The notes beneath the pieces were generated by a model. The model searched no databases, had not been told where the DNA came from, and worked only from the letters and a program-made list of their open reading frames with translations. From the NCBI RefSeq assembly GCF_018070565.1, contig NZ_JAGPXL010000003.1, positions 1 through 64,000 of the forward strand: a stretch of DNA of 64,000 nt. Reading direction: 5' to 3'. Numbering within the stretch: position 1 is the stretch's first letter; each line of letters opens with the position of its first letter. The translations under genes and the position numbers were made by a program. Below, piece by piece: positions 48,350-56,562 of this stretch. The stretch comes from Streptomyces sp. B93 (lineage in GTDB: Bacteria > Actinomycetota > Actinomycetes > Streptomycetales > Streptomycetaceae).

Positions 48350-48724
48350 TCAGACCTCCAGGTCGGCCTCGATCTTGCGCAGCTGGTGGCGGGCCATCGC
48401 CAGGTTGGCGCGGCCGGAGTCGAGCACGAGGTAGAGGAACAGGCCCTTACCGCCGCGTCCCTTGAGCAGGCGGATCAGGTGGTACTGGCTGTTGAGGGTG
48501 ATGAGGATGTCCTCGATCTCCTCCTTCAGGCCCAGGTGTTCCATCGTGCGCAGCTTGGACCGTACGACGTCGGTGTTCCCGGCGGCGGCGACGTCCAGGT
48601 CGAAGGTCTTGCTGCCGCCGAGGGTGCCGAGGGCCATGCCGCTCGTGTAGTCGACGAGCGCGGCGGCGCTCGCCCCCTCGATGGAGCTGAGGCATTCCTT
48701 GAGCGAGGTTTCCAGGTTGGCCAT
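48350..48724 (-). CDS. Roadblock/LC7-domain protein
   Basis: 124 residues, one roadblock domain: ASAAALVDYTSGMALGTLGG, EIEDILITLNSQYHLIRLL and FLYLVLDSGRANLAMARHQL. Last gene of a four-gene cluster that has two further roadblock-like proteins and a DUF4388-like protein, all on the minus strand. ATG follows AAAGGA. Likely a subunit of a signalling complex. Confidence 0.9.
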   Translation of the reverse strand: MANLETSLKECLSSIEGASAAALVDYTSGMALGTLGGSKTFDLDVAAAGNTDVVRSKLRTMEHLGLKEEIEDILITLNSQYHLIRLLKGRGGKGLFLYLVLDSGRANLAMARHQLRKIEADLEV

Positions 48725-48815
48725 GGAGTGGTGTCCTTTCGAGCGGTGGTGATGGTCGGGCCGGTGCCCCGGTGAGGGGGGCCCTGCGGCCGGGAGATGA
48801 GGTCGGGGGCGGGGC

Positions 48816-49325
48816 TCAGCCGCCGGTCTCGGGCTGCGGCCGGGCCCGGCTCCGGGACTGGGGCCGCTGGGGGGCGCGGACGGGGAGGGTGCCGATCGGG
48901 CGCCCCGGCTCGTCGACGGCGGCGGTGGTGTGCCGGGCGTCGTCGGACGGGCCGATGCGGGCGGCGACGAGTTCGCCGATCCGGGCGCCGCTGCGACGGC
49001 CCTCCAGATGCAGCCGTCCCACGTTGACCCGGTCGTCGGCGAGCAGGGTGAGCACCGCGGAGGGGCCTGCCGTATAGGTGGCGACGTAGCCGTCGGCGCC
49101 GCGCAGGAGCAGTTCGCGGAAGGCGCCGCGGGCCGTGGCGTCGGCCACCCGCTGGGCCACCCCGAGGGCCGCCGCGGTGAGCGCCGCCAGGCCCTCCGGT
49201 TCGGTGCCCGGGGTGTCCTGGGCCAGGACGAGGCCGTCGACGCTGGCGGCCAGCGAGCCCGTCAGCTGGGGCAGGCGGGAGCGCAGGCGGCGCAGTTCGT
49301 CCAGGACGTCGGCCTCGACGGCCAT
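48816..49325 (-). CDS. Roadblock/LC7-domain protein with disordered tail
   Basis: 169 residues: roadblock domain (about 1-125; LTGSLAASVDGLVLAQDTPG, then YVATYTAGPSAVLTLLADDR) and an Arg/Pro/Gln-rich disordered tail. ATG 49325 has AAAGGAG at 7 bases; an upstream extension is not supported. Lies 91 bases before the next roadblock gene. Confidence 0.88.
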   Translation of the reverse strand: MAVEADVLDELRRLRSRLPQLTGSLAASVDGLVLAQDTPGTEPEGLAALTAAALGVAQRVADATARGAFRELLLRGADGYVATYTAGPSAVLTLLADDRVNVGRLHLEGRRSGARIGELVAARIGPSDDARHTTAAVDEPGRPIGTLPVRAPQRPQSRSRARPQPETGG

Positions 49326-49363
49326 GAGCAGTCTCCTTTCGGCACGCTGTCGTCGCGCGCGGA

Positions 49364-50146
49364 TCACAGGGCCTCCAAGGCGTCTCGAAGCCGTCGCAGC
49401 AGCGCCGTGTCGGGGTCGTCCACCGGTGGCGGGAGCCGGTCGGCCGGAGGCGCCTGGGGGGCGGCCCGCCGGGGCACCGGGGTGACGAGTCCGTCCGCGG
49501 CCAGCCGGCGCAGCTCCACGAGGGTGTGGAAGGTGCGGCAGCCGAGGGCCGAGGCGATCTGGGCCGCCGTACGCTCACCGTCGATCTCCGCGAGGATCCG
49601 TCGCCGGCGCCCGGGCAGGGTGCGGGCGCGGGCCCGGCCGCCGGTGACCCGGGCGAGCGGGGCGCCGTCGACGTCCGGGCGGGGCCAGATCCGGTCGAGC
49701 AGGGCACGGCGGCGGGCGCACTCGCGGACCAGGACGTCCACGGGTACGGGGCGGACGGCGCCGATCCAGTGCGCGGCGCCCGGACGGAACCGGGGTTCCG
49801 GCCCCTCGGGCCCGAGGACGAAGTAGGCGGCGTCGAACAGGGCGCCGAGGTGGCACAGTTCCAGCGCTCCGGCGGCGAGCCGTCCGCTGTCGACGAGGTG
49901 GCGGCCGACGCCGCGGCGGGCGCCCGCCCGGTCCAGGGCGTCCTGCCAGCCGTCGGGGTCGACGGCGGCGCTGCGGGTGAGTAAGGCGCCGAGGTCGGGC
50001 GCGGCGGGCGACTCGGCGTGCACGACGCGGCCCTCGGCGAGGTAGACGGTGCCGGTGGCCCCGATCAGGACGCCGGTGGCGTGCCGTTCGGCGAGGGCTC
50101 CCAGGGAGGCCGCTGCGGTGGTCCGGGGGGCGAGGGCGGTGGTCAT
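49364..50146 (-). CDS. DUF4388/PATAN-like protein with winged-helix-like C-terminus
   Basis: 260 residues. The N-terminus (LGALAERHATGVLIGATGTV, YLAEGRVVHAESP) resembles the DUF4388 PATAN fold of bacterial signalling proteins; residues about 180-225 (RRRILAEIDGERTAAQIASA, TLVELRRLAADGLV) look like a winged helix. It overlaps the upstream roadblock gene by 4 bases (ATGA). Codon 55 is TTA (49982-49984). Probably an adaptor or regulator working with the roadblock proteins. Confidence 0.75.
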   Translation of the reverse strand: MTTALAPRTTAAASLGALAERHATGVLIGATGTVYLAEGRVVHAESPAAPDLGALLTRSAAVDPDGWQDALDRAGARRGVGRHLVDSGRLAAGALELCHLGALFDAAYFVLGPEGPEPRFRPGAAHWIGAVRPVPVDVLVRECARRRALLDRIWPRPDVDGAPLARVTGGRARARTLPGRRRRILAEIDGERTAAQIASALGCRTFHTLVELRRLAADGLVTPVPRRAAPQAPPADRLPPPVDDPDTALLRRLRDALEAL

Positions 50147-50547
50147 CCGAGCACCAGCCGCTGGGCGAGTTCGGCGAGCCGGATCCGGGCGAGAGCGAGG
50201 TTGCCCTCGGCGCGGCCGAGCCAGAGGTGCAGGGCGACGCTGCTGTCGAACGGGGTGACGACGAACCGTATGACGTGGTAGTCGTCCGGTGTGGTGATGA
50301 TCACGTCCTGGACGGGTGGTTCCTTGCCGGGTTCGGCGGCGTCGCCCGCGGTGGCCCGCCGGAAGGCACCGCTCTCCGCGGCGAGCCGGGCCAGCTCGGC
50401 GGTCTCCGCGGCGGCAACCTCCCCATCGCCGCCCGGCGCCTCGCCGACGGCTCCGAGAGCGAGCCCGCTGATCCAGTCGACGACCGAGGCGCCCCGGGCA
50501 CCCGGCAGTCGCATGGCGTCCAGCAGACTTTCGTCGATTCCGGGCAC
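50143..50547 (-). CDS. Roadblock/LC7-like protein, first gene of the cluster
   Basis: 134 residues related to the 124-residue roadblock protein at 48350: ASVVDWISGLALGAVG, DVIITTPDDYHVIRFV and LHLWLGRAEGNLALARIRL match it position by position. GTG start with GGGAGGG at 8 bases. Its stop overlaps the DUF4388-like gene, so the two are coupled. Confidence 0.88.
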   Translation of the reverse strand: MPGIDESLLDAMRLPGARGASVVDWISGLALGAVGEAPGGDGEVAAAETAELARLAAESGAFRRATAGDAAEPGKEPPVQDVIITTPDDYHVIRFVVTPFDSSVALHLWLGRAEGNLALARIRLAELAQRLVLG

Positions 50548-50837
50548 GCTGGATTCCCTCCCCCTGGTACGGCCGTACGGCGAACGCGAGAACGACGACG
50601 CTACGGACGGTCGGACCTACGGGGAGCGCTTCGGCACTTTCGTTCGGAATATGCCAGGACCTGTCCCTTTCTGATCGCCGCGGGGTCGTGGCAGGTCGTC
50701 GCGGGATCGAGCACCGTACGGACAGCGGCTCCCGGCGCACGGGACCCGCCGCGCGGTCCGCGTGCCCCCTGGTGATCTCGGCCGCCCCGAGCGGCGATAC
50801 TGGCTGACAGCCGACACCCCCGTTCCCAGCTGGAGCC

Positions 50838-51947
50838 ATGCCGAGTCCCGCCGCCACCCCGCCCCCGACTGCCCCCACCCTGTGGCTGGCCCGCGGCCGT
50901 CACACCGGCGCCGACGGACCCGACGCCGTCCGCCGCGCCCTGCGGCACCACAGGGACTCGGGGACCATCGACGGCCACCTGGAGCCGCCCGGCGCCGACC
51001 CGGACGGGGCGCACGTCTTCGAGGCCCGCTGGCGGGTCTCCGGGGACGTGACCGTGCGCGCCCGGCTGTCGGTGCACGACCGGGAGTGGGTGCTGGCGGC
51101 CGAGGCGGAGCGGGCCTGGGACCCGCGCTGGCCCTCACCGGCGACCGTGTTCTGGCCGGATGACGCCGACGCGGGCTGGGACCACGAGTCCGGCACGGGG
51201 CTGCGCCTGCGGGACATCAATCCCCTGCCCTCCGACGAGAAGGACCTGCGCCGACTGCTGCGGGGCGCGAGCCGCGCCACCTGGACGGTGCACGTCGTCG
51301 TCCACGAGGCGATGACCCCGGACGAGCGGGGCCGCCGTCCGCTGGCCGCCGTGCTGCCGCCGGGCCTCGCGCACCGGGTGGTCGAGCACCGCGCGGCGCC
51401 CCATCAGCTCCGCCCGGTGAACTGGGCGCTGCGGGAGTCCGGTGTCCAGGTCCCGCGCGGTGGTGCCGTAGTACTCCCGGGCGACCCCGCCCCGACCGGT
51501 TGGACCGCCGAGGACTACGCCGTACGTACGGTCTTCCTGGACGGCTCCGAACCCACCGAACTGATCGACGCCGTCACGCGCTTCGCCGCCCTGCCGAGGC
51601 CGCTGCCCGAGGGCGCCGAGGCCGCGGTCACCGCGCTGCGCGAGGACTGGCACCTGCTCACGCTGGAGGAGGAGCTGGCCCGCGAGCGGCGGCTGGTGGC
51701 CATGTACGCCGAGGCGCTGGAGGCGATGACCAAGTCCCGGGACCTGTACCGGGAGGCCGCCGAACGGGCCCATGAGGCGCTCGCCGCCTACCGCGACGGT
51801 TCCGCGCCCGCCCCGGAGCAGCCGCGGCCCGACGCCCAGCCCTCCTCCCCGCTCCAGCAGCTGACCCGCACCTTCGAGCGGCTCAGGGGCGGGCCCAAGG
51901 GGCAGCGTGCCACGCCCGGCACCGACGACGGGGCGGCGCCCAAGTAG
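50838..51947 (+). CDS. Conserved Streptomyces protein, unknown function
   Basis: 369 residues, soluble, no signal or membrane helix. The body is acidic with several Trp-rich strands; residues about 270-325 (LTLEEELARERRLVAMYAEA onward) are a likely coiled coil, and the last 45 residues are disordered. I recognise no domain. It is divergent from the roadblock cluster (290-base shared region without obvious operator), so a link to it is possible but unproven. Confidence 0.75.
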   Translation: MPSPAATPPPTAPTLWLARGRHTGADGPDAVRRALRHHRDSGTIDGHLEPPGADPDGAHVFEARWRVSGDVTVRARLSVHDREWVLAAEAERAWDPRWPSPATVFWPDDADAGWDHESGTGLRLRDINPLPSDEKDLRRLLRGASRATWTVHVVVHEAMTPDERGRRPLAAVLPPGLAHRVVEHRAAPHQLRPVNWALRESGVQVPRGGAVVLPGDPAPTGWTAEDYAVRTVFLDGSEPTELIDAVTRFAALPRPLPEGAEAAVTALREDWHLLTLEEELARERRLVAMYAEALEAMTKSRDLYREAAERAHEALAAYRDGSAPAPEQPRPDAQPSSPLQQLTRTFERLRGGPKGQRATPGTDDGAAPK

Positions 51948-52074
51948 CCCCGTGGACGGGGGACATACACCCGTTCGGGTGGGTGGCCGTATTCCGTCGG
52001 CCATACCAGGGCCGTATCCGGGAATCCACAAAGACGGGGCCCGCGTCGAGCGGACACCGGACTGAGGAGGGCCC

Positions 52075-52362
52075 GTGGATTCGACCACCGTAGTGCTCGT
52101 CGTCGTCGCTCTGGTCCTCGCGACGCTTCTGCTCGTGGCCGCCGTGGCCCTCCTGGTACGCCTGGTGCGGGCGCGGCGCGTACTGCGGCGGGCCGGGCTG
52201 CCGACCGGACCGCGCTGGGTGTTCTGGGGCGCGGTCCTGTACTTCCTGCTGCCCACCGATCTGCTGCCCGATCCGGTCTATCTGGACGATGTCGGCGTAC
52301 TGCTCCTGGCCCTGCGCACCCTGCGCGCCCCGCTCACCGGGCGTCCCACGGACGCCGTCTGA
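52075..52362 (+). CDS. Small membrane protein with DUF1232 (YkvA-like) segment
   Basis: 95 residues: an N-terminal membrane helix (VVLVVVALVLATLLLVAAVA), a basic stretch and the DUF1232 core YFLLPTDLLPDPVYLDDVG. GTG start with GAGGAGGG upstream. Function of the family is unknown. It precedes the graspetide locus by 273 bases and is probably independent. Confidence 0.85.
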   Translation: MDSTTVVLVVVALVLATLLLVAAVALLVRLVRARRVLRRAGLPTGPRWVFWGAVLYFLLPTDLLPDPVYLDDVGVLLLALRTLRAPLTGRPTDAV

Positions 52363-52516
52363 ACGCTCAGGGCACGGGGGGCGTCACCCCGTGTGAGCGC
52401 CGCGCACCAACCGCACGTCCCCTTAGTGCTCCATGTCACAAACAGTCAACCGACAAGGGGGGCTCCACCGTCTCAGGTTGCAGATGGCCCAACTCGCCCA
52501 TGACTACGGAGAGTAG

Positions 52517-52545
52517 GGAAACCATTCACTCGTTCGATTCGTATA
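52517..52545 (+). promoter_or_regulatory. Possible ECF-type promoter for the graspetide genes
   Basis: GGAAAC, 17 bases, CGTATA. The -35 resembles the GGAAC core used by many ECF sigma factors, at a usual spacing. The -10 could also be read as TATAAG. It lies 91 bases before the precursor ATG. Confidence 0.35.
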
Positions 52546-52635
52546 AGTCCATGGAAAGCCTGGAGATCCAGCGGGCCAAGCGACGACACGGCATGCCGTC
52601 GCCTTGACCGGGGGAGCACCGAAGAGGGAGAGACG

Positions 52636-52827
52636 ATGCAACCGTTCGCGCTCAACTACGCACGCCCGGCGGCGGACTTGGACGTGACCACTCCGTACGC
52701 CTACGACCCCGGACTTCAGTTGAACGTGCTCATGGACGGCCGTATCGCCGCCAGCGACCACGCCCTGCTCAGGGAGCTGGGCACCACCACGTCCACCGCC
52801 GGTTCGAAGACGCACTTCGACGACTGA
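52636..52827 (+). CDS. Graspetide precursor peptide (ATP-grasp-modified RiPP, TgmA-like)
   Basis: 63 residues. The leader has the family-like pattern PFALNYARPA then TTPYAYDPGLQLNVLMDGR, where YDP-x-LQ and DGR are what I know from the ATP-grasp target RiPP family. The C-terminal part from about residue 49 (GTTTSTAGSKTHFDD) is rich in Thr/Ser and ends in two Asp, the side chains an ATP-grasp ligase joins as esters or amides. GGGAG precedes the ATG. The gene is 16 bases from the ATP-grasp gene. Ring pattern and cleavage site are not determinable by reading. Confidence 0.85.
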   Translation: MQPFALNYARPAADLDVTTPYAYDPGLQLNVLMDGRIAASDHALLRELGTTTSTAGSKTHFDD

Positions 52828-52843
52828 CCACGGACAGTCGACG

Positions 52844-53827
52844 ATGACCGTACTGATCCTGACCTCCGAGGAGGATGTGACGGCGGACATGGTGGTCGTC
52901 CACCTGAACGCGTCCGGCGTCCCGGTGGTCCGGCTCGACCCCGCCGATCTCACCGGCGGGGTGGCCCTCTCGGGCGAGTACGTGCACGGCTCGTTCCGCG
53001 GTCACCTCTGGTCCGCGGGCCGTCTGTTGACCATGGACGGCCTGCGGTCGGTCTGGGTGCGCAGACCGGGGACCCCGGCCACCCGCGTCGCCCAGCCCTC
53101 GCCGTGGCTGACGGAGGAGTCCGCCCAGGCGCTGTACGGCATGCTGCGCAGCTCCGGGGCACGCTGGATGAACCATCCCGACGCCGCCCGCCGGGCCCGT
53201 CACAAGCCCTGGCAGCTCCGCCTCGCCCAGCACAGCGGGCTGCCCGTCCCGGCCACCCTGATCACCACCTTCCCGGGAGCCGCCCGCGAGTTCGCCGAAC
53301 GCTTCCCCGACCTGGTGGTCAAGCCGGTCTCGGGCGCCCACCCGCAGGAGCCGCCCCGGGCGGTGCCGACCAGCCGGGTGGCGCCGGACACGGACTTCGC
53401 CGCGGTGGCCTACGGCCCCACACTGCTGCAACGGCGGATCGCCAAGCGGGCCGACATCCGGCTCACCGTGGTCGGTGAGCGGCTGCTGGCCGCCCGCAAG
53501 GACGCGACCGCGGACACCGACCCCGAGGAGGTGGACGTCCGCTTCGACCGGTCCCCCACGCCCTGGCGCCCGGCCGAGGTGCCGCACCGCATCGCCGACT
53601 CCGTGCGCGCCTACCTGCGGGAGGCCGAACTGGCGTACGGCGCTTTCGACTTCGTCGAGGACCGCGACGGGCTCTGGTGGTTCCTGGAGTGCAACCAGTC
53701 CGGGCAGTTCGGCTTCGTGGAGGTGGAGACCGGTCAGCCCATCGCCGCCGCCATCGCCGAGTGGCTGTCCCGCCCGCCCGGGGACCGGCCGCCGCGGGCC
53801 GAGGACATGAACAGCACGGCGCGCTGA
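52844..53827 (+). CDS. ATP-grasp ribosomal peptide maturase (TgmB/MvdD-like)
   Basis: 327 residues, ATP-grasp fold of the graspetide maturases. The N-terminal domain (about 1-115) carries SVWVRRPGTPATR, the central domain begins with NHPDAARRARHKPWQLRLA, and the ATP part includes LVVKPVSGAH, LLQRRIAKRADIRLTVVG and the metal-binding LECNQSGQFGFVE. It uses ATP to link Ser/Thr (or Lys) side chains to Asp/Glu in the neighbouring precursor, giving a cyclised peptide. In contrast to many tgm clusters no methyltransferase gene follows. Short gap to the precursor implies one transcript. Confidence 0.9.
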   Translation: MTVLILTSEEDVTADMVVVHLNASGVPVVRLDPADLTGGVALSGEYVHGSFRGHLWSAGRLLTMDGLRSVWVRRPGTPATRVAQPSPWLTEESAQALYGMLRSSGARWMNHPDAARRARHKPWQLRLAQHSGLPVPATLITTFPGAAREFAERFPDLVVKPVSGAHPQEPPRAVPTSRVAPDTDFAAVAYGPTLLQRRIAKRADIRLTVVGERLLAARKDATADTDPEEVDVRFDRSPTPWRPAEVPHRIADSVRAYLREAELAYGAFDFVEDRDGLWWFLECNQSGQFGFVEVETGQPIAAAIAEWLSRPPGDRPPRAEDMNSTAR

Positions 53828-53849
53828 GCGCACGGCCACCCCGGCGGGC

Positions 53850-54065
53850 TCAGTGCGGGCGCGGGCCGGGCAGCATCCCCTGGCGCTGCCAGCCCGCGCC
53901 CGGGGCGGCAGCCCGCTCCGCGCCGGGCGGTGTGCCCGGGCCGCGCAGCGGGCGCATGACCAGCTCCAGTTCCCTGCCGACGCGTTCGGCCTCGCTGCGT
54001 ACGTGGGCGGGAACGTCTCCGCGTTCCGCCACGAGTCGGTCGTAGATCGGGGAATCCTGGAACAC
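53850..54065 (-). CDS. Short conserved Streptomyces protein (FQDSPIYDRLVAERGDVP type)
   Basis: 71 residues from a GTG. The first half (FQDSPIYDRLVAERGDVPAH, VRSEAERVGRELELVMRP) is a widely conserved short helical sequence in Streptomyces; the tail is Pro/Gly-rich. No function known. It is convergent with the graspetide maturase, 22 bases apart. Confidence 0.75.
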   Translation of the reverse strand: MFQDSPIYDRLVAERGDVPAHVRSEAERVGRELELVMRPLRGPGTPPGAERAAAPGAGWQRQGMLPGPRPH

Positions 54066-54221
54066 CCGGCAACGCGCCTTTCAGTCGGAGGCCCATGAAC
54101 ATGGGCATGACTGCCGAGTGTAGGCGACCGGACACACCTCGGTGCGGATGGCGTCAAACCGCCGGAGCCGCCCCGGAGCACACCCGTCTCCGCGCGCGCC
54201 CCTCACACCGGCGCACGGGTC

Positions 54222-54473
54222 TCACACCGCGAGCGAGAGATCGCCCTCCCCGTCCGATTCCTTCTCCTTGTGCCGCGCCTCCTCGAGCAGCAGGGCGTCC
54301 GCGGCGGCGATCGCCTCCCGGATGCCCCTGGTGCCCGTCATCACACACAGCGTGTAGCTCACGTCCTCCAACTCCCGCGCCACCGCGGGCACCGCATGCT
54401 CTGCCTGCGCGATCCGCAGCGATGCGTATCGGGTCAGCAGTTCCCTGACGACCTTCGGGTCCGGAATGATCAC
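54222..54473 (-). CDS. DUF5133-family small protein
   Basis: 83 residues. PDPKVVRELLTRYASLRIAQ, ELEDVSYTLCVMTGTRGIRE and AIAAADALLLEEA match the actinomycete DUF5133 family, whose members are often next to regulators or secondary-metabolite genes. GTG start with an AGAGGGG-type site. Role unknown. Confidence 0.85.
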   Translation of the reverse strand: MIIPDPKVVRELLTRYASLRIAQAEHAVPAVARELEDVSYTLCVMTGTRGIREAIAAADALLLEEARHKEKESDGEGDLSLAV

Positions 54474-54657
54474 GGCGCGCCCCTCTCTCGATCTTCGGCT
54501 GGCGTGTGCCCGGGGAGCACCGGAACATTCCTGCCCTCCGGCCCTTTCCTCCCAAGTGACCTAATACCGTGGGTCATTCGCCCGAGAAGCGCGACGCGCT
54601 GAGCCGACGGCCCGCTCCCCCGCCGACGGCCCACACCGGAGACGGGTGCCGGGCGCC

Positions 54658-56424
54658 TCAGACGGCCTGCCCGCTGTGCAGTTCCGTGTAGGCGCCACCG
54701 CGGCGCAGCAGTTCGTCGTGGCCGCCGGTCTCCAGGATCCGGCCGTCGCCCATCACCACGATCCGGTCGGCGCCACGCACCGTGGAGAGCCGGTGGGCGA
54801 CCACGAACGTGGTGCGCCCGCGCAGCAGCCGGGCCAGCGCCTGCTGCACCAGCGCCTCGGAACGGGTGTCGAGCGCGGAGGTAGCCTCGTCCAGGATCAG
54901 CACCTTGGGGTCCCGGATCAGCGCGCGGGCGATGGCGAGCCGCTGCCGCTGCCCGCCGGAGAGCCGGGCGCCGCGCTCGCCGACGAGGGTGTCCAGCCCT
55001 TCGGGCAGCCGGTCGACGAACTCCAGCGCGTTGGCGTCCCGCAACGCGGCCCGTACGGCGTCCTCGTCGGCGTCGTCCATGCCGTAGGCGACGTTCTCCC
55101 GGATCGTGCCGTCGAACAGGATGGACTCCTGGGGCACGACGGAGACGAACCGCCGGTAGGTGCGCAGGTCCAGGGTGTTCATGTCGGTACCGTCCAGCAG
55201 CAGACGGCCCGAGGTGGGGCGGATGAAGCCGATGACGAGGTTGAGCACCGTGGACTTGCCCGCCCCGGAGGCACCCACGAGCGCGACGGTCTCGCCGGGC
55301 GCGACGGAGAGGGTGAAGTCCCGTACGGCGGCCCGTCCGTCGTCGTAGGCGTACTCCACGTCCTGGAAGGTGACGGCGCCGCGCACGGCGGTGAGTTCGG
55401 CCTTGCCCTCGTTGTCCTCCAGTTCGGGCGCCTGGAGCACCTCGCCGACCGAACGGACCGACTCCAGGCCCTTGGTGATCACCGGGGCCAGTCCCGCCAG
55501 CGTGGTCACGGAGTTGGTGAGGGTGGTCAGGAAGGCGCTGAGCATGACGACGTCGCCCGCGGTGACGCCCCAGACGTCGTAGTACGAGATCAGTGCGGCG
55601 CCCGCGAGCACCAGCACGCCGACCACGTTGAGCACCACCCAGGCCAGCGAGCCGAAGCGGCCGTTGACGAGGTCGAGGCGCATTCCGGAGCTGAGCAGGC
55701 GGCGCAGGGTGCCGTCCATGCGGTTGAGGGCCTTGCCCTCCAGGCCGTGGGCGCGGGTGACGGGGATCAGCCGGGTCATCTCGGTCACCCGGGAGGACAG
55801 CGTCTCCACCTCGTGCCGGAAGTGCTCGTTGTGGGTGCGCAGCCGCGCCCTGAGCCGGGCCACCACCAGGGCCGCGGCGGGCACGACGACCAGGAAGACG
55901 GGGAGGAACTCGGGTGTGCGCACGCCGATGATCACCAGTCCGCCGATCAGGACGGTGCCCGCGCCGAGGCCGGTCTCGGCGGTCTGCTGCACCATCTGTT
56001 CGACCGTCTCGACGTCACGCACCACCTTGGCCTGGAGCACACCGGCGCTGACCCGGGAGTGGTAGCCGATGGAGAGCTGCTGCATCCGTGTGCACAGGGC
56101 GGAGCGCAGGGCGGTGCCCATGCGGCGCACGCTGCCGTAGAGCAGGCGGACGTAGAGCACGTGCAGGGGGTAGTTGACGAGCAGGATGAACATGATGACG
56201 CCGGTGCTCGTCCAGAGCCTGCTGACCGGCTGGTGCTGGACGACGGCGTCGATGATGGCCGCGGTGATCAGCGGCAGCAGCCAGACGGGGCTGTGCTTGA
56301 CGGTGAAGACCACCACGGCGGCGGCGAGCCGTCGGCGGTCGGCGCGGAACAGATAGGCGAGCGTGCGTATCGGGTGCTCGCCGCGGTAGCGGTGGTCGAG
56401 GGGTCTCTCCTGCGTCGACGCCAT
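54658..56424 (-). CDS. ABC exporter, fused membrane and ATPase domains
   Basis: 588 residues: a six-helix transmembrane domain (about 20-310) and an ATPase domain (about 345-585) with Walker A GASGAGKST, signature LSGGQRQR, Walker B VLILDEATSALD and H-loop VAHRLST. A half-transporter that works as homodimer, of the lipid/peptide/drug exporter group. It is not coupled to the graspetide genes (opposite strand, about 0.8 kb away), yet it is the only exporter near them and could move the product. ATG with GGGAGGAA site. Confidence 0.92.
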   Translation of the reverse strand: MASTQERPLDHRYRGEHPIRTLAYLFRADRRRLAAAVVVFTVKHSPVWLLPLITAAIIDAVVQHQPVSRLWTSTGVIMFILLVNYPLHVLYVRLLYGSVRRMGTALRSALCTRMQQLSIGYHSRVSAGVLQAKVVRDVETVEQMVQQTAETGLGAGTVLIGGLVIIGVRTPEFLPVFLVVVPAAALVVARLRARLRTHNEHFRHEVETLSSRVTEMTRLIPVTRAHGLEGKALNRMDGTLRRLLSSGMRLDLVNGRFGSLAWVVLNVVGVLVLAGAALISYYDVWGVTAGDVVMLSAFLTTLTNSVTTLAGLAPVITKGLESVRSVGEVLQAPELEDNEGKAELTAVRGAVTFQDVEYAYDDGRAAVRDFTLSVAPGETVALVGASGAGKSTVLNLVIGFIRPTSGRLLLDGTDMNTLDLRTYRRFVSVVPQESILFDGTIRENVAYGMDDADEDAVRAALRDANALEFVDRLPEGLDTLVGERGARLSGGQRQRLAIARALIRDPKVLILDEATSALDTRSEALVQQALARLLRGRTTFVVAHRLSTVRGADRIVVMGDGRILETGGHDELLRRGGAYTELHSGQAV

Positions 56425-56470
56425 CGGCGGTGTTCCTCCCAGTGCCCTGACGGAAGCGTCCTCGCGGGCA

Positions 56471-56482
56471 GCAAGCGCTTCC
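56471..56482. promoter_or_regulatory. CG-centred palindrome upstream of the ABC exporter
   Basis: GCAAGCGCTTCC contains the perfect 8-mer AAGCGCTT, the type of core bound by LacI-family repressors. About 47 bases before the exporter ATG. Short, so chance is possible. Confidence 0.3.
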
Positions 56483-56562
56483 CTTCCCTTGCGGGCGAGG
56501 AGTACACCAGGTGGCGGGAGGACGCCCGGGACGTCCAGGGCGTGAGACCGGACCGGAGCGCG

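Noticed and set aside
54658..56424. ABC exporter as a definite member of the graspetide cluster
   Set aside because: Opposite strand, two unrelated genes between, no shared promoter; kept only as a hypothesis.
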